From Halichoerus grypus (lineage: Eukaryota; Chordata; Mammalia; Carnivora; Phocidae): a DNA stretch of 64,000 nt. Both the position numbers and the translations under genes were made by a program. The notes under the pieces were generated by a model. It ran no database searches. It was not told the origin of the DNA and saw nothing but the letters and a program-made list of their open reading frames with translations. Below, one piece after another: positions 22,725 through 34,089 of the stretch (positions are counted from its first letter, which is position 1; every line of letters begins with the position of its first letter). Location: the NCBI RefSeq assembly GCF_964656455.1, contig NC_135722.1, forward strand, positions 48,254,628-48,318,627, in the 5' to 3' direction.

Positions 22725-25700
22725 ATGGCACTAAATTCCTATCTTTCAATAGTTACCCTGAATGTAAATGGGCTAAATGCCCCAATCAAAAGACACAGGC
22801 TATCAGATTGGATTAAAAAACAAGACCCATCGATATGCTGTCTGCAAGAGACTCATTTTAGACCCAAAGACACCCCCAGATTGAAAGTGAGGGGGTGGAA
22901 AACCATTTACCATGCTAATGGACATCAAAAGAAAGCTGGGGTGGCAATCCTTATATCAGACAAATTAGATTTTAAACCAAAGACTATAATAAGAGATGAG
23001 GAAGGACACTATATCCTACTTAAAGGGTCTATCCAACAAGAAGATCTAACAATTGTAAATATCTATGCCCCTAACATGGGAGCAGCCAATTATATAAGCC
23101 AATTAATAACAAAAGCAAAGAAACACATCGACAACAATACAATAATAGTGAGGGACTTTAACACCCCCCTCACTGAAATGGACAGATCATCTAAGCAAAA
23201 GATCAACAAGGAAATAGACTTTAAATGACACACTGAACCAAATGGACTTCACAGACATATTCAGAACATTCCATCTGAAAGCAACGTAATACACATTCTT
23301 CTCTAGTGCCCAAGGAACATTCTCCAGAATAGATCACATCCTAGGTCACAAATCAGGTCTCAACCGGTACCAAAAGATTGGGATCATTCCCTGCCTATTT
23401 TCAGACTACAATGCTTTGAAACTAGAACTCAATCACAAGAGGAAAGTCGGAAAGAACTCAAATACATGGAGGCTAAAGAGCATCCTACTAAAGAATGAAT
23501 GGGTCAACCAGGAAATTAAAGAAGAATTAAAAAAAATTCATGGAAACCAATGAAAATGAAAACACAACTACTCAAAATCTTTGGGATGCAGCAAAGGCAG
23601 TCCTAAGAGGAAAGTATATAGCAATACAAGCCTTTCTCAAGAAACAATAAAGGTCTCAAGTACACAACCTAACCCTACACCTAAAGGAGCTGGAGAAAGA
23701 ACTGCAATTAAAGCCTAAACCCAGCAGGAGAAGAGAAATAATAAAGATCAGAGCAGAAATCAATGAAATAGAAACTAAAAGAATAGAACAGATCAACGAA
23801 ACTAGGAGCTGGTCCTTTGAAAGAATTAACAAGATTGATAAACCCCTGGCCAGACTTATCAAAAAGAAAAGAGAAATGACCCAAATCAACAAAATCATGA
23901 ATGAAAGAGGAGAGATCACAACCAACACCAAAGAAATACAAACAATTATAAGAACATATTATGAGCAACTCTATGCCAGCAAATTAGATAACCTGGAAGA
24001 AATGGATGCATTCCTAGAGATGTATCAACTACCAAAACTGAACCAGGAAGAAATAGAAAACCTGAACAGACCTATAACCACTAAGGAAATTGAAGCAGTC
24101 ATCAAAAATCTCCCAAAAAACAAAAGCCCAGGGCCAGATGGCTTCCCAGGAGAATTCTACCAAACATTTAAAGAAGACTTAATACCTATTCTTCTGAAAC
24201 TGTTCCAAAAAATAGAAAGGGAAAGAAAACTTCCAAACTCATTTTATGAGGCCACCATTACCTTGATCCCCAAACCAGACAAAGACTCCATCAAAAAGGA
24301 GAATTACAGACCAATATCCCTGATGAACATGGATGCAAAAATTCTCACCAAAATACTAGCCAATAGGATCCAACAGTACATTAAAAGGATTATTCACCAC
24401 GACCAAGTGGGATTTATCCCTGGGCTGCAAGGTTGGTTCAACATCCGCAAATCAATCAACGTGATACAATACATTAACAAAAGAAAGAACAAGAATCATA
24501 TGATCCTCTCAATAGATGCAGAAAAAGCATTTGACAAAGTACAGCATCCTTTCTTGATCAAAACTCTTCAGAGTATAGGCATAGAGGGTACATACCTCAA
24601 TATCATAAAAGCCATCTATGAAAAACCTACAGTGAATATCATTCTCAATGGGGAAAAACTGAGAGCTTTCCCCCTAAGGTCAGGAACGCAGCAGGGATGT
24701 CCACTATCACCACTGCTATTCAATAGTATTAGAAGTCCTAGCCACAGCAATCAGACAACAAAAAGAAATCAAAGGCATCCAAATCGGCAAAGAAGAAGTC
24801 AAACTCTCACTCTTTGCAGATGATATGATACTTTATGTGGAAAACCCCAAAGACTCCACCCCAAAACTGCTAGAACTCATACAGGAATTCGGTAAAGTGG
24901 CAGGATATAAAATCAACGCACAGAAGTCAGTGGCATTCCTATACAGCAAAAACAAGACAGAAGAAAGAGAACTTAAGGAGTTGATCCCATTTACAATTGC
25001 ACCCAAAACCATAAGATACCTAGGAATAAATCTAACCAAAGAGGCAAAGGATCTGTACTCAGAAAACTATAAAATACTCATGAAAGAAATTGAGGAAGAC
25101 ACAAAGAAATGGAAAAACATTCCATGCTCATGGATTGGAAGAACAAATATTGTGAAGATGTCAATGCTACCTAGAGCAATCTACACATTCAATGCAATCC
25201 CCATCAAAATACCATCCACTTTTTTCAAAGAAATGGAACAAATAATCCTAAAATTTGTATGGAACCAGAAAAGACCCTGCATAGCCAGAGGAATGTTGAA
25301 AAAGAAAAGCAAAGCTGGCAGCATCACAATTCCGGACTTCCAGCTCTATTACAAAGCTGTCATCATCAAGACAGTATGGTACTGGCACAAAAACTGACAC
25401 ATAGATCAATGGAACAGAATAGAGAGCCCAGAAATGGATCCTCAACTCTATGGTCAACTAGTCTTTGACAAAGCAGGAAAGAATGTCCAATGGGAAAAAG
25501 ACAGTCTCTTCAACAAATGGTGTTGGGAAAATTGGACAGCCACATGCAGAAGAATGAAACTGGACCATTTCCTTACACCACACACAAAAATAGACTCCAA
25601 ATGGTTGAAAGACCTCAATGTGAGACAGGAGTCCATCAAAATCCTAAAGGAGAACACAGGCAGCAACCTCTTCGACCTCAGCCGCAGCAACTTCTTCCTA

Positions 25701-26533
25701 GAAACATTGCCAAAGACAAGGGAAGCAAGGGCAAAAATGAACTATTGGGACTTCATCAAGATAAAAAGCTTTTGCAAAGCAAAGGAAACAGTCAACAAAA
25801 CCAAAAGACAACTGACAGAATGGGAGAAGATATTTGCAAATGACATATTAGATAAAGGGCTAGTATCCAAAATCTATAAAGAACTTATCAAACTCAACAC
25901 CAAAGAACAAAGAATCCAATGAAGAAATGGGCAGAAGACATGAACAGACATTTTTCCAAAGAAGACATCCAAATGGCCAACAGACACATGAAAAAGTGCT
26001 CAATATCGCTCGGCATCAGGGAAATCCAAATCAAAACCTCAACGAGATACCACCTCACACCAGTCAGAATGGCTAAAATTAACAAGTCAGGAAATGATAG
26101 ATGTTGGCGGGGATGTGGAGAAAGGGGAACCCTCCTACACTGTTGGTGGGAATGCAAGCTGGTGCAGCCACTCTGGAAAACAGTATGGAGGTTCCTCAAA
26201 AAGTTGAAAATAGAGCTACCATACGATCCAGCAATTGCACTACTGGGTATTTACCCCAAAGATACAAAAGTAGGGATCCGAAAGGGTATGTGCACCCTGA
26301 TATTTATAGCAGCAATGTCCACAATAGCCAAACTGTGGAAAGAGCCAAGATGTCCATCGACAGATGAATGGATAAAGAAGAAGTGGTATATATATACAGT
26401 GGAATATTATGCAGCCATCAAAAGGAATGAGATCTTGCCATTTGCAATGACGTGGATGGAACTGGAGGGTATTATGCTGAGCGAAATAAGTCAAACAGAG
26501 AAAGACATGTATCATATGACCTCACTGATATGA
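22725..26533 (+). pseudogene. LINE-1 ORF2 (endonuclease/reverse transcriptase), broken
   Basis: The span of about 1270 codons is full length. The N-terminal AP-like endonuclease opens MALNSYLSIVTLNVNGLN and keeps the catalytic-type residues N in LNVNGL, E in LQETHF and the D and N of DFNTPL, but the glycine before DFN is arginine. The RT domain shows [17 protein letters not shown] near 24070, [13 protein letters not shown] near 24125 and the FADD catalytic box at 24813-24824. The C-terminal cysteine region ([18 protein letters not shown]) lies near 26104-26157. Lesions seen: TGA at 23226-23228, a frame change before 23876, a frame change near 24725 just ahead of FADD, TGA at 25395-25397, and a frame change with TGA at about 25915-25922. 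It cannot be active. Confidence 0.95.
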
Positions 26534-26995
26534 GGAATTCTTAATCTCAGGAAACAAACTGAGGGTTGCTGGAGTGGGGGGTGGGGTGGGAGGGATGGGG
26601 TGACTGGGTTATAGACACTGGGGAGGATATGTGTTCCGGTAAGCGCTATGAATTGTGCAACACTGTTGAATCTCAGATCTGTACCTCTGAAACAAATAAT
26701 GCAATATATGTTAAGATAAAAAAAAGAAGAAGATAGCAGGAGGGGAAGAATGAAGGGGGGAAATCAGAGGGGGAGACAAACCATGAGGGACGATGGACTC
26801 TGAAAAACAAACTGAGGGTTCTAGAGGGGAGGGGGGTGGGAGGATGGGTTAGCCTGGTGATGGGTACTGAGGAGGGCACGTTCTGCATGGAGCACTGGGT
26901 GTTATGCACAAACAATGAATCATGGAACACTACATCTAAAACTAATGATGTATGTATGGGGATTAACATAGCAATAAAAAAAACAAATAAAAAAA
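26534..26995 (+). other. LINE-1 3' UTR with two related modules
   Basis: Module 1 (about 26540-26715) and module 2 (about 26760-26980) share the order AAACAAACTGAGGGTT, a G-rich tract, a GGTGA(C/T)(T)GGG word, a GAATC word and a TATGTTAA/ATTAACAT-like end before an A-rich stretch. The G-rich tract at 26576-26600 has four or more runs of three G with short loops and could fold as a G-quadruplex, a feature described for L1 3' UTRs. Confidence 0.8.
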
Positions 26996-27294
26996 TAGTG
27001 ATAATACTGAATGTTAGTGAGAATGGAAAGAAACTGGATTACTCACATATCAATAGTTAGACTATAAAGTGGCATAGCCATGCTAGAAAATGTATAAAGC
27101 AGTTTCTTACAAAACTAAATAGGCACTTAGCAAATGACACAGCATTTGCACTATTGGGCATTTACCCCAGAGAAATAAAAGTATGTTACACAAAAACCTG
27201 TATGTGAATGTTAATAGCAGCTTTATTAGTGATAGCCCCAAACTGGAAGCAACCCAAAGGCCCTGGGTTAAACAAATCTATTAAATAAACTGAT

Positions 27295-27325
<31 letters not shown>
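26996..27325 (+). mobile_element. Candidate 3'-transduced segment with poly(A)
   Basis: This non-L1Carn segment (itself resembling a much older L1 3' region, with CACTATTGGGCATTTACCCC near 27150) lies between the weak first poly(A) of copy B and a strong second poly(A). It carries AATAAA 14 bases before the 23-A tail. The flanking target duplication encloses it. Confidence 0.7.
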
Positions 27326-27392
27326 CAAACCAGAATAATAGTATTTCCTAAAAAGGAAATACGCTAAAGAAAAGTCCTATACGATAAGAATT

Positions 27393-27637
27393 AGAAATCA
27401 ACTGGTATTGGGCGCCTGAGTGTCTCAGTCATTAAGCGTCTGCCTTCGGCTCAGGTCATGATCCCAGGGTCCTGGGATCGAGCCCCACATTGGGCTCCCT
27501 GCTCAGCAGGAGGCCTGCTTCTCACTCTCCCACTCCCCCTGCTCGTGTTCCCTCTCTCGGTGTGTTTCTCTCTGTCAAATAAATAAATAAAATCTTTAAA
27601 AAAAAAAAAAAGAAAGAAAAAGAAATCAACTGGTATT
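27393..27637 (+). mobile_element. Carnivore SINE, young subtype
   Basis: Perfect 17-base target duplication AGAAATCAACTGGTATT at 27393-27409 and 27621-27637; full tRNA-like head from 27410; tail AAATAAATAAATAAAATC then poly(A). Confidence 0.97.
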
Positions 27638-28671
27638 AAACTTTCTTCTGGCTTCTAGATTCCTTTAGTAGCTCCTGTTTCCAAATTGGATAGAATTAGA
27701 TTCTCAGTGAATTACTGAAAAATGAAATGCATACTTATAAGTGATGCTTAACCTATGCCTAAAATTCCCCAAATTATATATAATAAATTTAGTTCTGCTA
27801 ATCATTTTGATTATTGATTTATTTTATATATTTATACCACACAACACATGCTTACTTGTTTTAGAACTTGTGTATAAACTTAATCTTTGTTAACTAGGAT
27901 TCATCTTTGGTCCTTTACTGTAACCACTAAAATACTTTGTCTATTATCATTTCTTATCAAATATTTACTGGATTTACTTAATTGAATCTAAGACATAATT
28001 TGGAGCACCTAATAGACACTCAATAAATGTTTATTGAGTGAATAAATTAGTGAATCGATGAGCTTAAAGTCTTAGTCCACAGAGACTGAATGTTTTATCT
28101 TCCTCCTTTTAAAGATATAATATTATACTACATAGCCTGCAAGGCTGGTTGTAGCTGGAGGCAATGTGCTATGATTAAATGAGGTGATAAACACTGATAA
28201 TTAATCACTTACTGTGTGACAGTCACTGGTCACAAGCATGTTGCTTACATATCTCCATCCACCAGAATGCGCACCTTTATTTATTCCCCTTTTTCTCTCC
28301 TATTGATGAGTACTTTATGTGCTTGCTTATCTAAGGCCCCTCCACTGACAGACTCAGTGGTATGCTCATAGATGTTAACATCCTACTCTCCTGTAGGAAA
28401 AGACGCCAGATTTGTAGCCTCTGCTGATTTCTGTGGTGTAAATAGTCCCAAGATGGCCTATTTGACATCATTGAACTTGGAGCTGGGAAGAGATGCTCAT
28501 AACCTGGTCTTTGGAGCTTGCACGAGTAGGACTCAAGAACACTACTAGATGTGCTAAATCTCACCTTTTCTTGTCACTCAAAGACATCATTCTTCTGAAA
28601 TAACAATTTCCCCTCTCTTCTGGAACTTTCTTATCAGCCTGTGAACATACTATTATTTTACCCACTAAAGA
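27638..28671. other. Spacer with MIR-like relic
   Basis: Nothing coding. About 28150-28270 (CACTTACTGTGTGACAGTCACTGG and nearby) resembles an antisense MIR. A TCAATAAATG/TATTGAGTG word near 28020 is the end of another old repeat. Confidence 0.4.
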
Positions 28672-28768
28672 AAGGAAGGAGGGAAGGAAGGGAGGGAAGG
28701 AAGGGAGGGAGGAAGAGAGGGAAGGAGGGAGGGAGGAAGGAAAAGAAAGAGAAAAGGAGAAAGAGAAT
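28670..28768 (+). repeat. (GGAA/GGGA)n purine microsatellite
   Basis: About 100 bases of almost pure purine built of GGAA, GGGA and GAAA units; strong strand asymmetry. Confidence 0.95.
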
Positions 28769-29029
28769 CTCTTAACCCTACTTCTGTTTCCAGCTACTAT
28801 GCCGTTTTTCTATTCCCCTTACAGCAAAATTTTTTAAGGAGTTGTATATACTCACTAATATGGCTCTTCTCTTTCTATTCTCTCTCATACTCACTCGTCA
28901 GACTTTACTTCTACCACGCCACTAAAATTACTTTTTTCATGACCCCATTTTTGCCAGATCCAAAATCTAATGTTTAATTCCATATTTAAATTCCATTTGA
29001 TCCAATATTTCATTCCACAACCTCATATT

Positions 29030-30395
29030 ACTTGACTAATCAGCAGTATTGGCCACTTTGCATTCAATACTACCTTGTCTCCTGGTTACTCTTCACCCCT
29101 ACTGACAACTCCTTCACATCCTCATTCCAAACCTATGTTGATTCTTCCTCCATTCCAGATTTCTCAATGCTGGAGGACCTCAGGGCTCAATCCATGGACT
29201 TCCCTTCTCTATTTACACTCCCTCTTTGTCTCGTGGCCTTAAGTATCATGTAAAAAATGACAACTCCTAAATTTGTCTCTAGCCCAGACCTCTGCCTTGA
29301 ACTTTAGATTCATTTATTCAATTGCTCTTTAAACATCTATACTTGAATGACAAATAGGCACCTCAAATTTATCATGTCCAAACCTGAGCTGCTTTTACCC
29401 AGCCCTATCCTGTTTCACCTGCATTCTAGACAATTCCAGCTACTATGGGATTCTACTACGCCATTTCCATTGCGTAAGCCAAAAACTTTGCAGTCATCCA
29501 TTTATTCTCTTTTTCTCATATTTCACATATACTCATCAGTAAATCCTTTGTGTTCAAAATATATCTAGACTCTGACCACTCTTCTCCATGTTCACTTTTA
29601 TAATCATCTGGATTTGGACTCCTTGTTTTCTTTTTTTTTTAATTTCATTTTATTTTATTTCCAGTATAGTTAACATACACAGTGTTATATTAGTTTCAGG
29701 CATATGATATGATATAGTGGTTCAACAATTCTATACATTACTCAGTGCTCATCACAACAAGTGCACTCCTTAATCCTGGTCTCCCTGTTTTCATTCTTAT
29801 CCTTCTATTCATTGTCAACACAGTGGCTAGTATAAATTTTTCAAAATGTAAATAAGCTCATGTCATCCCTCTGTTCAAACATCTCCAATGGCCTTTCATC
29901 TCACTCAGAGTAAAGACATGATTTTTACAATGACCAGTAATGCCCTACGTGCTCTGGGTCTCTGTTTCCTTTCTGGTTTCATCTCCTTTTCCCCTCTTAC
30001 CCACTCTGCTCCATCCACATTGGTCTCCTTGCCATGCCTTGAATATGCTTAAGGTTCTTTGAACCTCAGGGCTGTTGTACTGGCTGCTCCCCACATCTGG
30101 AGCACTCTTTCCCCAACGTGTTTGCCTCATTTATTCCAGTGCATTTTTTAAGACTTTGCTGAAATGTCACTTTCTCAGTGATAACTTACCCCATCCCCGT
30201 CCCAGAACTCAGTCTCTCTTGACCTGTCTCCATAGCACTTCTGATATATGGTAATTACTGTTTACTACATAGGCAAATTTCCTGAGGGTAAAGAATTTTT
30301 TTCCTATTTTGCTCATCAATATAGCCTCAGCACTAAGAACAGTTACTGGTATGTAGCAGGTATTCAATAAATATTTTTTGAATGAATAAATGATC
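29030..30395 (+). repeat. LINE-2-like relic split by a LINE-1 fragment
   Basis: Words in L2 3' order: CTCAGGGCTGTTGTACTGGC, GGAGCACTCTTTCCCC, TTTGCTGAAATGTCACTTTC, then a GGTATTCAATAAATATTTTT-type end near 30360. The upstream part from about 29030 keeps the L2 order more loosely. An antisense L1 piece interrupts it at 29631-29779. Confidence 0.6.
29618..29792 (-). mobile_element. LINE-1 3' UTR fragment
   Basis: T run at 29631-29641 then the reverse complement of an L1 3' end (CAGTATAGTTAACATACACA and onward). Flanked by CTCC(T/C)TGTTTTC at about 29618-29629 and 29781-29792. Confidence 0.85.
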
Positions 30396-30520
30396 TCATT
30401 TACCTCTCACAATACTATGAGGTAGGTGTATGAACTTTCTTATGTTACAAATGAAGAAACTGAGGCTTATATATATTATCTGGTCCATATTCAAAGAGCT
30501 TTTAGGTGGTGGAACTGAAA
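30396..30520 (-). repeat. MIR-like relic
   Basis: CTCACAATACTATGAGGTAG followed by AATGAAGAAACTGAGGCTTA matches the antisense MIR core. Confidence 0.7.
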
Positions 30521-31438
30521 CTAAAATAATTAGTATACTGAATAAAACACTAAAAATTACTAATATAGTCCAAACTTCATTAAAATATCAGTCTTTGGTT
30601 ACAATAGACAAAATTTCTTTCATTACCTAAATAAAATGTTGATTACACACAATAGTTGTGGATAACAATGATTTCTTCCAGAGGGTAGGGATGTTGTAAA
30701 AAACTGGTTTCAATGATTTGGAGTTGGTGTGACCACCCAGTTTCCTCCAATTACAAGTTAATAAAAATCATCTTAGTAAATCATGTGTATCTCACTGAAT
30801 ATTGGTTGGTCAGTAGGTATATTTGGGTAGAACAATCTTCCCTTTTGAAACTGAAGGTTGAGATGGGGTGCCATTTGTTAGAAGAAATTGTGCTGGACCA
30901 ATATCCCTTTAAAATCCCCCACAATTAGAAACAAATGCTTAACATGAACTCTATCCTTTTAATGAAATACTATCCCTCTGACTGTCAAATATCCAGCTTT
31001 TTCAGTCAATGAAAGGGGAAAACTGGGCAGAAAGAGTGAAGGATCTCAAACTCACAAGATGTTCAGAGATATACATCGTACCAAGAGGGCACACAGCAAA
31101 CCCAGGTCCAATGGTGGGAAAGTGCAGAGCTTTGTTCATAAAATGGGACCAAGTATAATATAAAAATAGATTGGAATGAAAAGTTGAAGAAAAACATGGG
31201 AGGTGATGGCAGTGATGCTAACGTGTTCCTTTAGCAATGGGAAACCTTGAGCGTTTTTAAAAATGTGATGTATGTGCCATTGTGTGTGTGTGTGCGTGAG
31301 AGAGAGAGAGAGAGGAGAGAGAGGGAGGGAGGGAGAAGGAGAGGGAGACTGTAGTTGTAGACAACCAAAGGAGATTAAACTGTAAAATTTGTCAGCCTCC
31401 AAAATGACCTTATTTATTTACTTATTTATAGTGCACTT
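30521..31438. other. Spacer with TG/GA-rich simple sequence
   Basis: No coding feature. 31278-31350 holds a (TG)n then (GA)n and GGGA-rich purine stretch. Confidence 0.5.
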
Positions 31439-31668
31439 TAGTTCAAAAAATTTTTTAAGATTTATTTATTTATTTTTGAGAGAGAGAGAGAGAGCAGGAG
31501 CAGGGGGAGGGGCAGAAGGAGAGGGAGAGAATATCTCAAGCAGACACTGCACTGAGCACACAGCTCATGGAAGAGCTCCACATGGTGCTCAATCCCACAA
31601 CCCTGAGCCGAAACCAAGGATCAGACGCTTAATTGAATGAGCCACCCAGGTGCCCCTAGTTCAAAAAA
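31439..31668 (-). mobile_element. Carnivore SINE
   Basis: Perfect target duplication TAGTTCAAAAAA at 31439-31450 and 31657-31668; head complement ends GCCACCCAGGTGCCCC at 31656. Confidence 0.96.
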
Positions 31669-31924
31669 CTTTAAGAGATAGCTAGCCAATAGGCTCTTGT
31701 GGCCCTCTGGAATGAGAGAAGCAAATACTGAAAGACGTTATAGAAATGAGACACAGGCACTTGAAGGAAACGGAAGCAGGAAGCAAGCAATCTGAAACAT
31801 AAGCCAGTGCGATGGAAAGAAATGCAAGTAGAACGAGCGTAGGTAAATGAAGCATACACAGTGCACATACCCATGGACACCACACCAAGCTGCATTGTTG
31901 GAACGAAAGGCTGGACACATTATA

Positions 31925-32690
31925 CGCCATGACATTATGGACTGACTAGCCTGGTCCACGTGGACTGCCACACACTGGGTGGTCACAGGCTGTGTTTGTC
32001 TTACACGTGCAGAACGGCTGGGGCCGGGCTGCTCCGCCGGGCAGTGGCTGGCACGGAGCACGCAGGCGGACAGGCCGCGGGCCGTCACAGTGTATACAGA
32101 CCGTGAGAGCGGAGGCAGGCTGAGCCTGCCGGGCTGGCCTGCGGCAGAGCGGTCTGCCAGGGTGTTACGGGATCTCCCGGGCAGACGGGGTACCTGTAGG
32201 CTGACACGAACCGCCTCCCTCCCTGGGTAAGATGGCTCCGGTGGTTCAGGGAAGGCTGTCACGGTACATACGCAGCTGTCGGGACCTAGCGCACGCCAGC
32301 TCCGAGATCCTGCGCTGTCACTGGTTCTACCGGCTGTCGTGATACACGACGTGCTCTGGGCTGCTACGGCAAACAGGGGAGTGTCACGGGGACGGACACA
32401 CAGTGGTCCTGCACAGTGTAAGATGGCTCTCCGGGGGGAATGTGACCTGACCTACTCTGTGCTGTCACGTATACTTGGTTGTCACGGCACATGCAGACTG
32501 ATACATAGGGCCGTCACAGTGCGTAATAAACTGGCATGGCGCGCACACACTGACGTACTTTGGGCTGGTAAGGCATTTGTGGGGCCATCATGGGACAAGT
32601 AGGCAGACATATTGGGTTGCTTTAATGTCAGTGGGTTGTCAGGGTGTAAGCAGACTGGCACACACTAGACCACAGAATGACAAAGTAACC
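31925..32690. repeat. CpG-dense degenerate tandem-like block
   Basis: A GC-rich tract of about 770 bases in AT-rich surroundings; by eye I count more than 40 CpG between 31980 and 32580. It is built from degenerate iterations of a word like GGCTGTCACGGTACATGCAG followed by ACTGACACAC. Examples start near 32080, 32254, 32327, 32461, 32478, 32508 and 32633. A longer word GTAAGATGGCTCC/GTAAGATGGCTCTCC occurs at 32227 and 32419. Spacing is irregular (about 30-75 bases). I match it to no known SINE, LINE or LTR. It could be a decayed minisatellite, a CpG island, or both. No convincing protein frame. Confidence 0.7.
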
Positions 32691-32790
32691 AAACAAGTTT
32701 CCTATTTCATGGCCCAGTGATGTATACTTCTAACCCCTATACTAGACTACCATAGCAGTGCTTGAAATACTGCATTTAGTTAAAGTTGTT

Positions 32791-33039
32791 ATAAAAGTCC
32801 CTCCAGGGGCGCCTGGGTGGCTCAGTCGTTAGGCGTCTGCCTTGGACTCAGGTCATGATCCCAGCGTCCTGGGATCGAGCCCCGCATCGGGCTCCCTGCT
32901 CCGCGGGAAGCCTGCTCCTCCCTCTGCCACTCCCCCTGCTTGTGTTCCCTCTCTTGCTGTGTCTCCTTCTGTCAAATAAATACATAAAAAATCTTTAATA
33001 AATAAATAAATAAATAAATAAATAATAAAAGTCCCTCCA
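32791..33039 (+). mobile_element. Carnivore SINE with (AAAT)n tail
   Basis: Target duplication ATAAAAGTCCCTCCA at 32791-32805 and 33025-33039. Young head GGCGCCTGGGTGGCTCAG; tail expanded as AAAT repeats (32996-33024). Confidence 0.96.
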
Positions 33040-33177
33040 TTTGCATGGGTTGTAATGAGCTCTGGGTATCATATAAGACTGATGAATCACAGGCTTGTAC
33101 CTCTGAAACCAATAATACATTATATGTTAATTAACTGAATTTAAATGTTAAAAAATGTCCAAAAAAAGTCCCTCCAT
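33040..33177 (+). mobile_element. LINE-1 stub, module-1 3' end
   Basis: About 120 bases of the module-1 type L1 3' end (CCAATAATACATTATATGTT near 33109) with an A-rich end. It is followed by a third copy of AAAAGTCCCTCCA at 33165-33177. It shares its target site with the neighbouring SINE. Confidence 0.85.
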
Positions 33178-34089
33178 TCAAAAGGAAGTACCCAAATAAG
33201 CTAGGCAATCATATTCCTTCCCCTAATACATATAAAGGAATATCTTTGGTTTTTCATTTTTCCTTCAGTTACTTGATTTATATATTTTTTTTTACTTATC
33301 TAGGCAGATGGCAATAAACATATTGTGTTTTCCCTGACAGATAATTTGGTTTCCTACACTTAGAGTATACCATGTTTACACCAATACATTGCAATATTTA
33401 TCTGTCACTTCTCTAGGCTAAATATATCTGCAAACTTTAAAGAAATTATTGATAATTTTCAACATTTTTAATTATCAAAATAAGATAAAATATATTTTTA
33501 TATATAAACTTTTATAGGCTGAGTATGAGAAAATACATCATGTAATGTCATTTGGTTTGCATAATAAATAAAAGTTTTCATGAGAATGAGATATAATGCA
33601 ATGGGACAAAAGATACAAGTTATAATATCATATCCACTAAGGACTCTGACAACTTGACCTCAAGTTCTGATCAACATGGATATGCTGAAATGTACCTCAA
33701 GTGTTTATATCTTTCTTCTGATGGTTAAAATCTGGGCTCTGAAAATAAGCACAGCCTAAGTCCAGAAAGAGTCCAGAGAACAGTAGTGAAGAGGAGACAG
33801 GAGTGGTCAGTGTGACCAGTGCCATGGTGAGCCATTTGAGAAAAGAAGCTGCTCGAGGCTGGGGAGGTAAGCATGCACTGTGGGACATGGAAGTTCTGTA
33901 GCTGATTTTAAGGTGAGAGAAGAATACCACAAACCATTTTATTCTTTCTTTGGCATGTATTTTCTATTTTGAAACAATCTCACTCTTACCGAAAAGTACT
34001 GTGTACAGTACAAAAAAATTTTGAGAGTGGATTGTTGACTTGTATTTTGGATATTGTCTCAATGATCATAACATGAACATCAAAATCAA
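33178..34089. other. Spacer, AT-rich
   Basis: No coding feature or recognised repeat. Confidence 0.5.

Larger units (their letters stand above)
19934..27325 (+). mobile_element. Full-length LINE-1 copy B with candidate 3' transduction
   Basis: All L1 parts are present in order: a CpG-rich 5' UTR from GATAAGGAGCAAGATGGCGG, a T-rich leader, ORF1, ORF2, a two-module G-rich 3' UTR and AATAAA at 26973-26978. After the first A-rich end (about 26995) another 307 bases follow, with AATAAA at 27284-27289 and a 23-base poly(A) at 27303-27325. CAGAATAATAG occurs just before the element (19923-19933) and again after the second poly(A) (27331-27341). The upstream site reads TTTC/AAAAAC, compatible with the L1 endonuclease preference. 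The element therefore probably includes the extra 3' segment. Both ORFs are broken, so it is inactive. Confidence 0.93.

Noticed and set aside
1..27325. LINE-1 copies A and B as one segmental duplication
   Set aside because: They match only within L1; each has its own flanks and 3' end context, and copy B has its own target duplication, so they are independent insertions.
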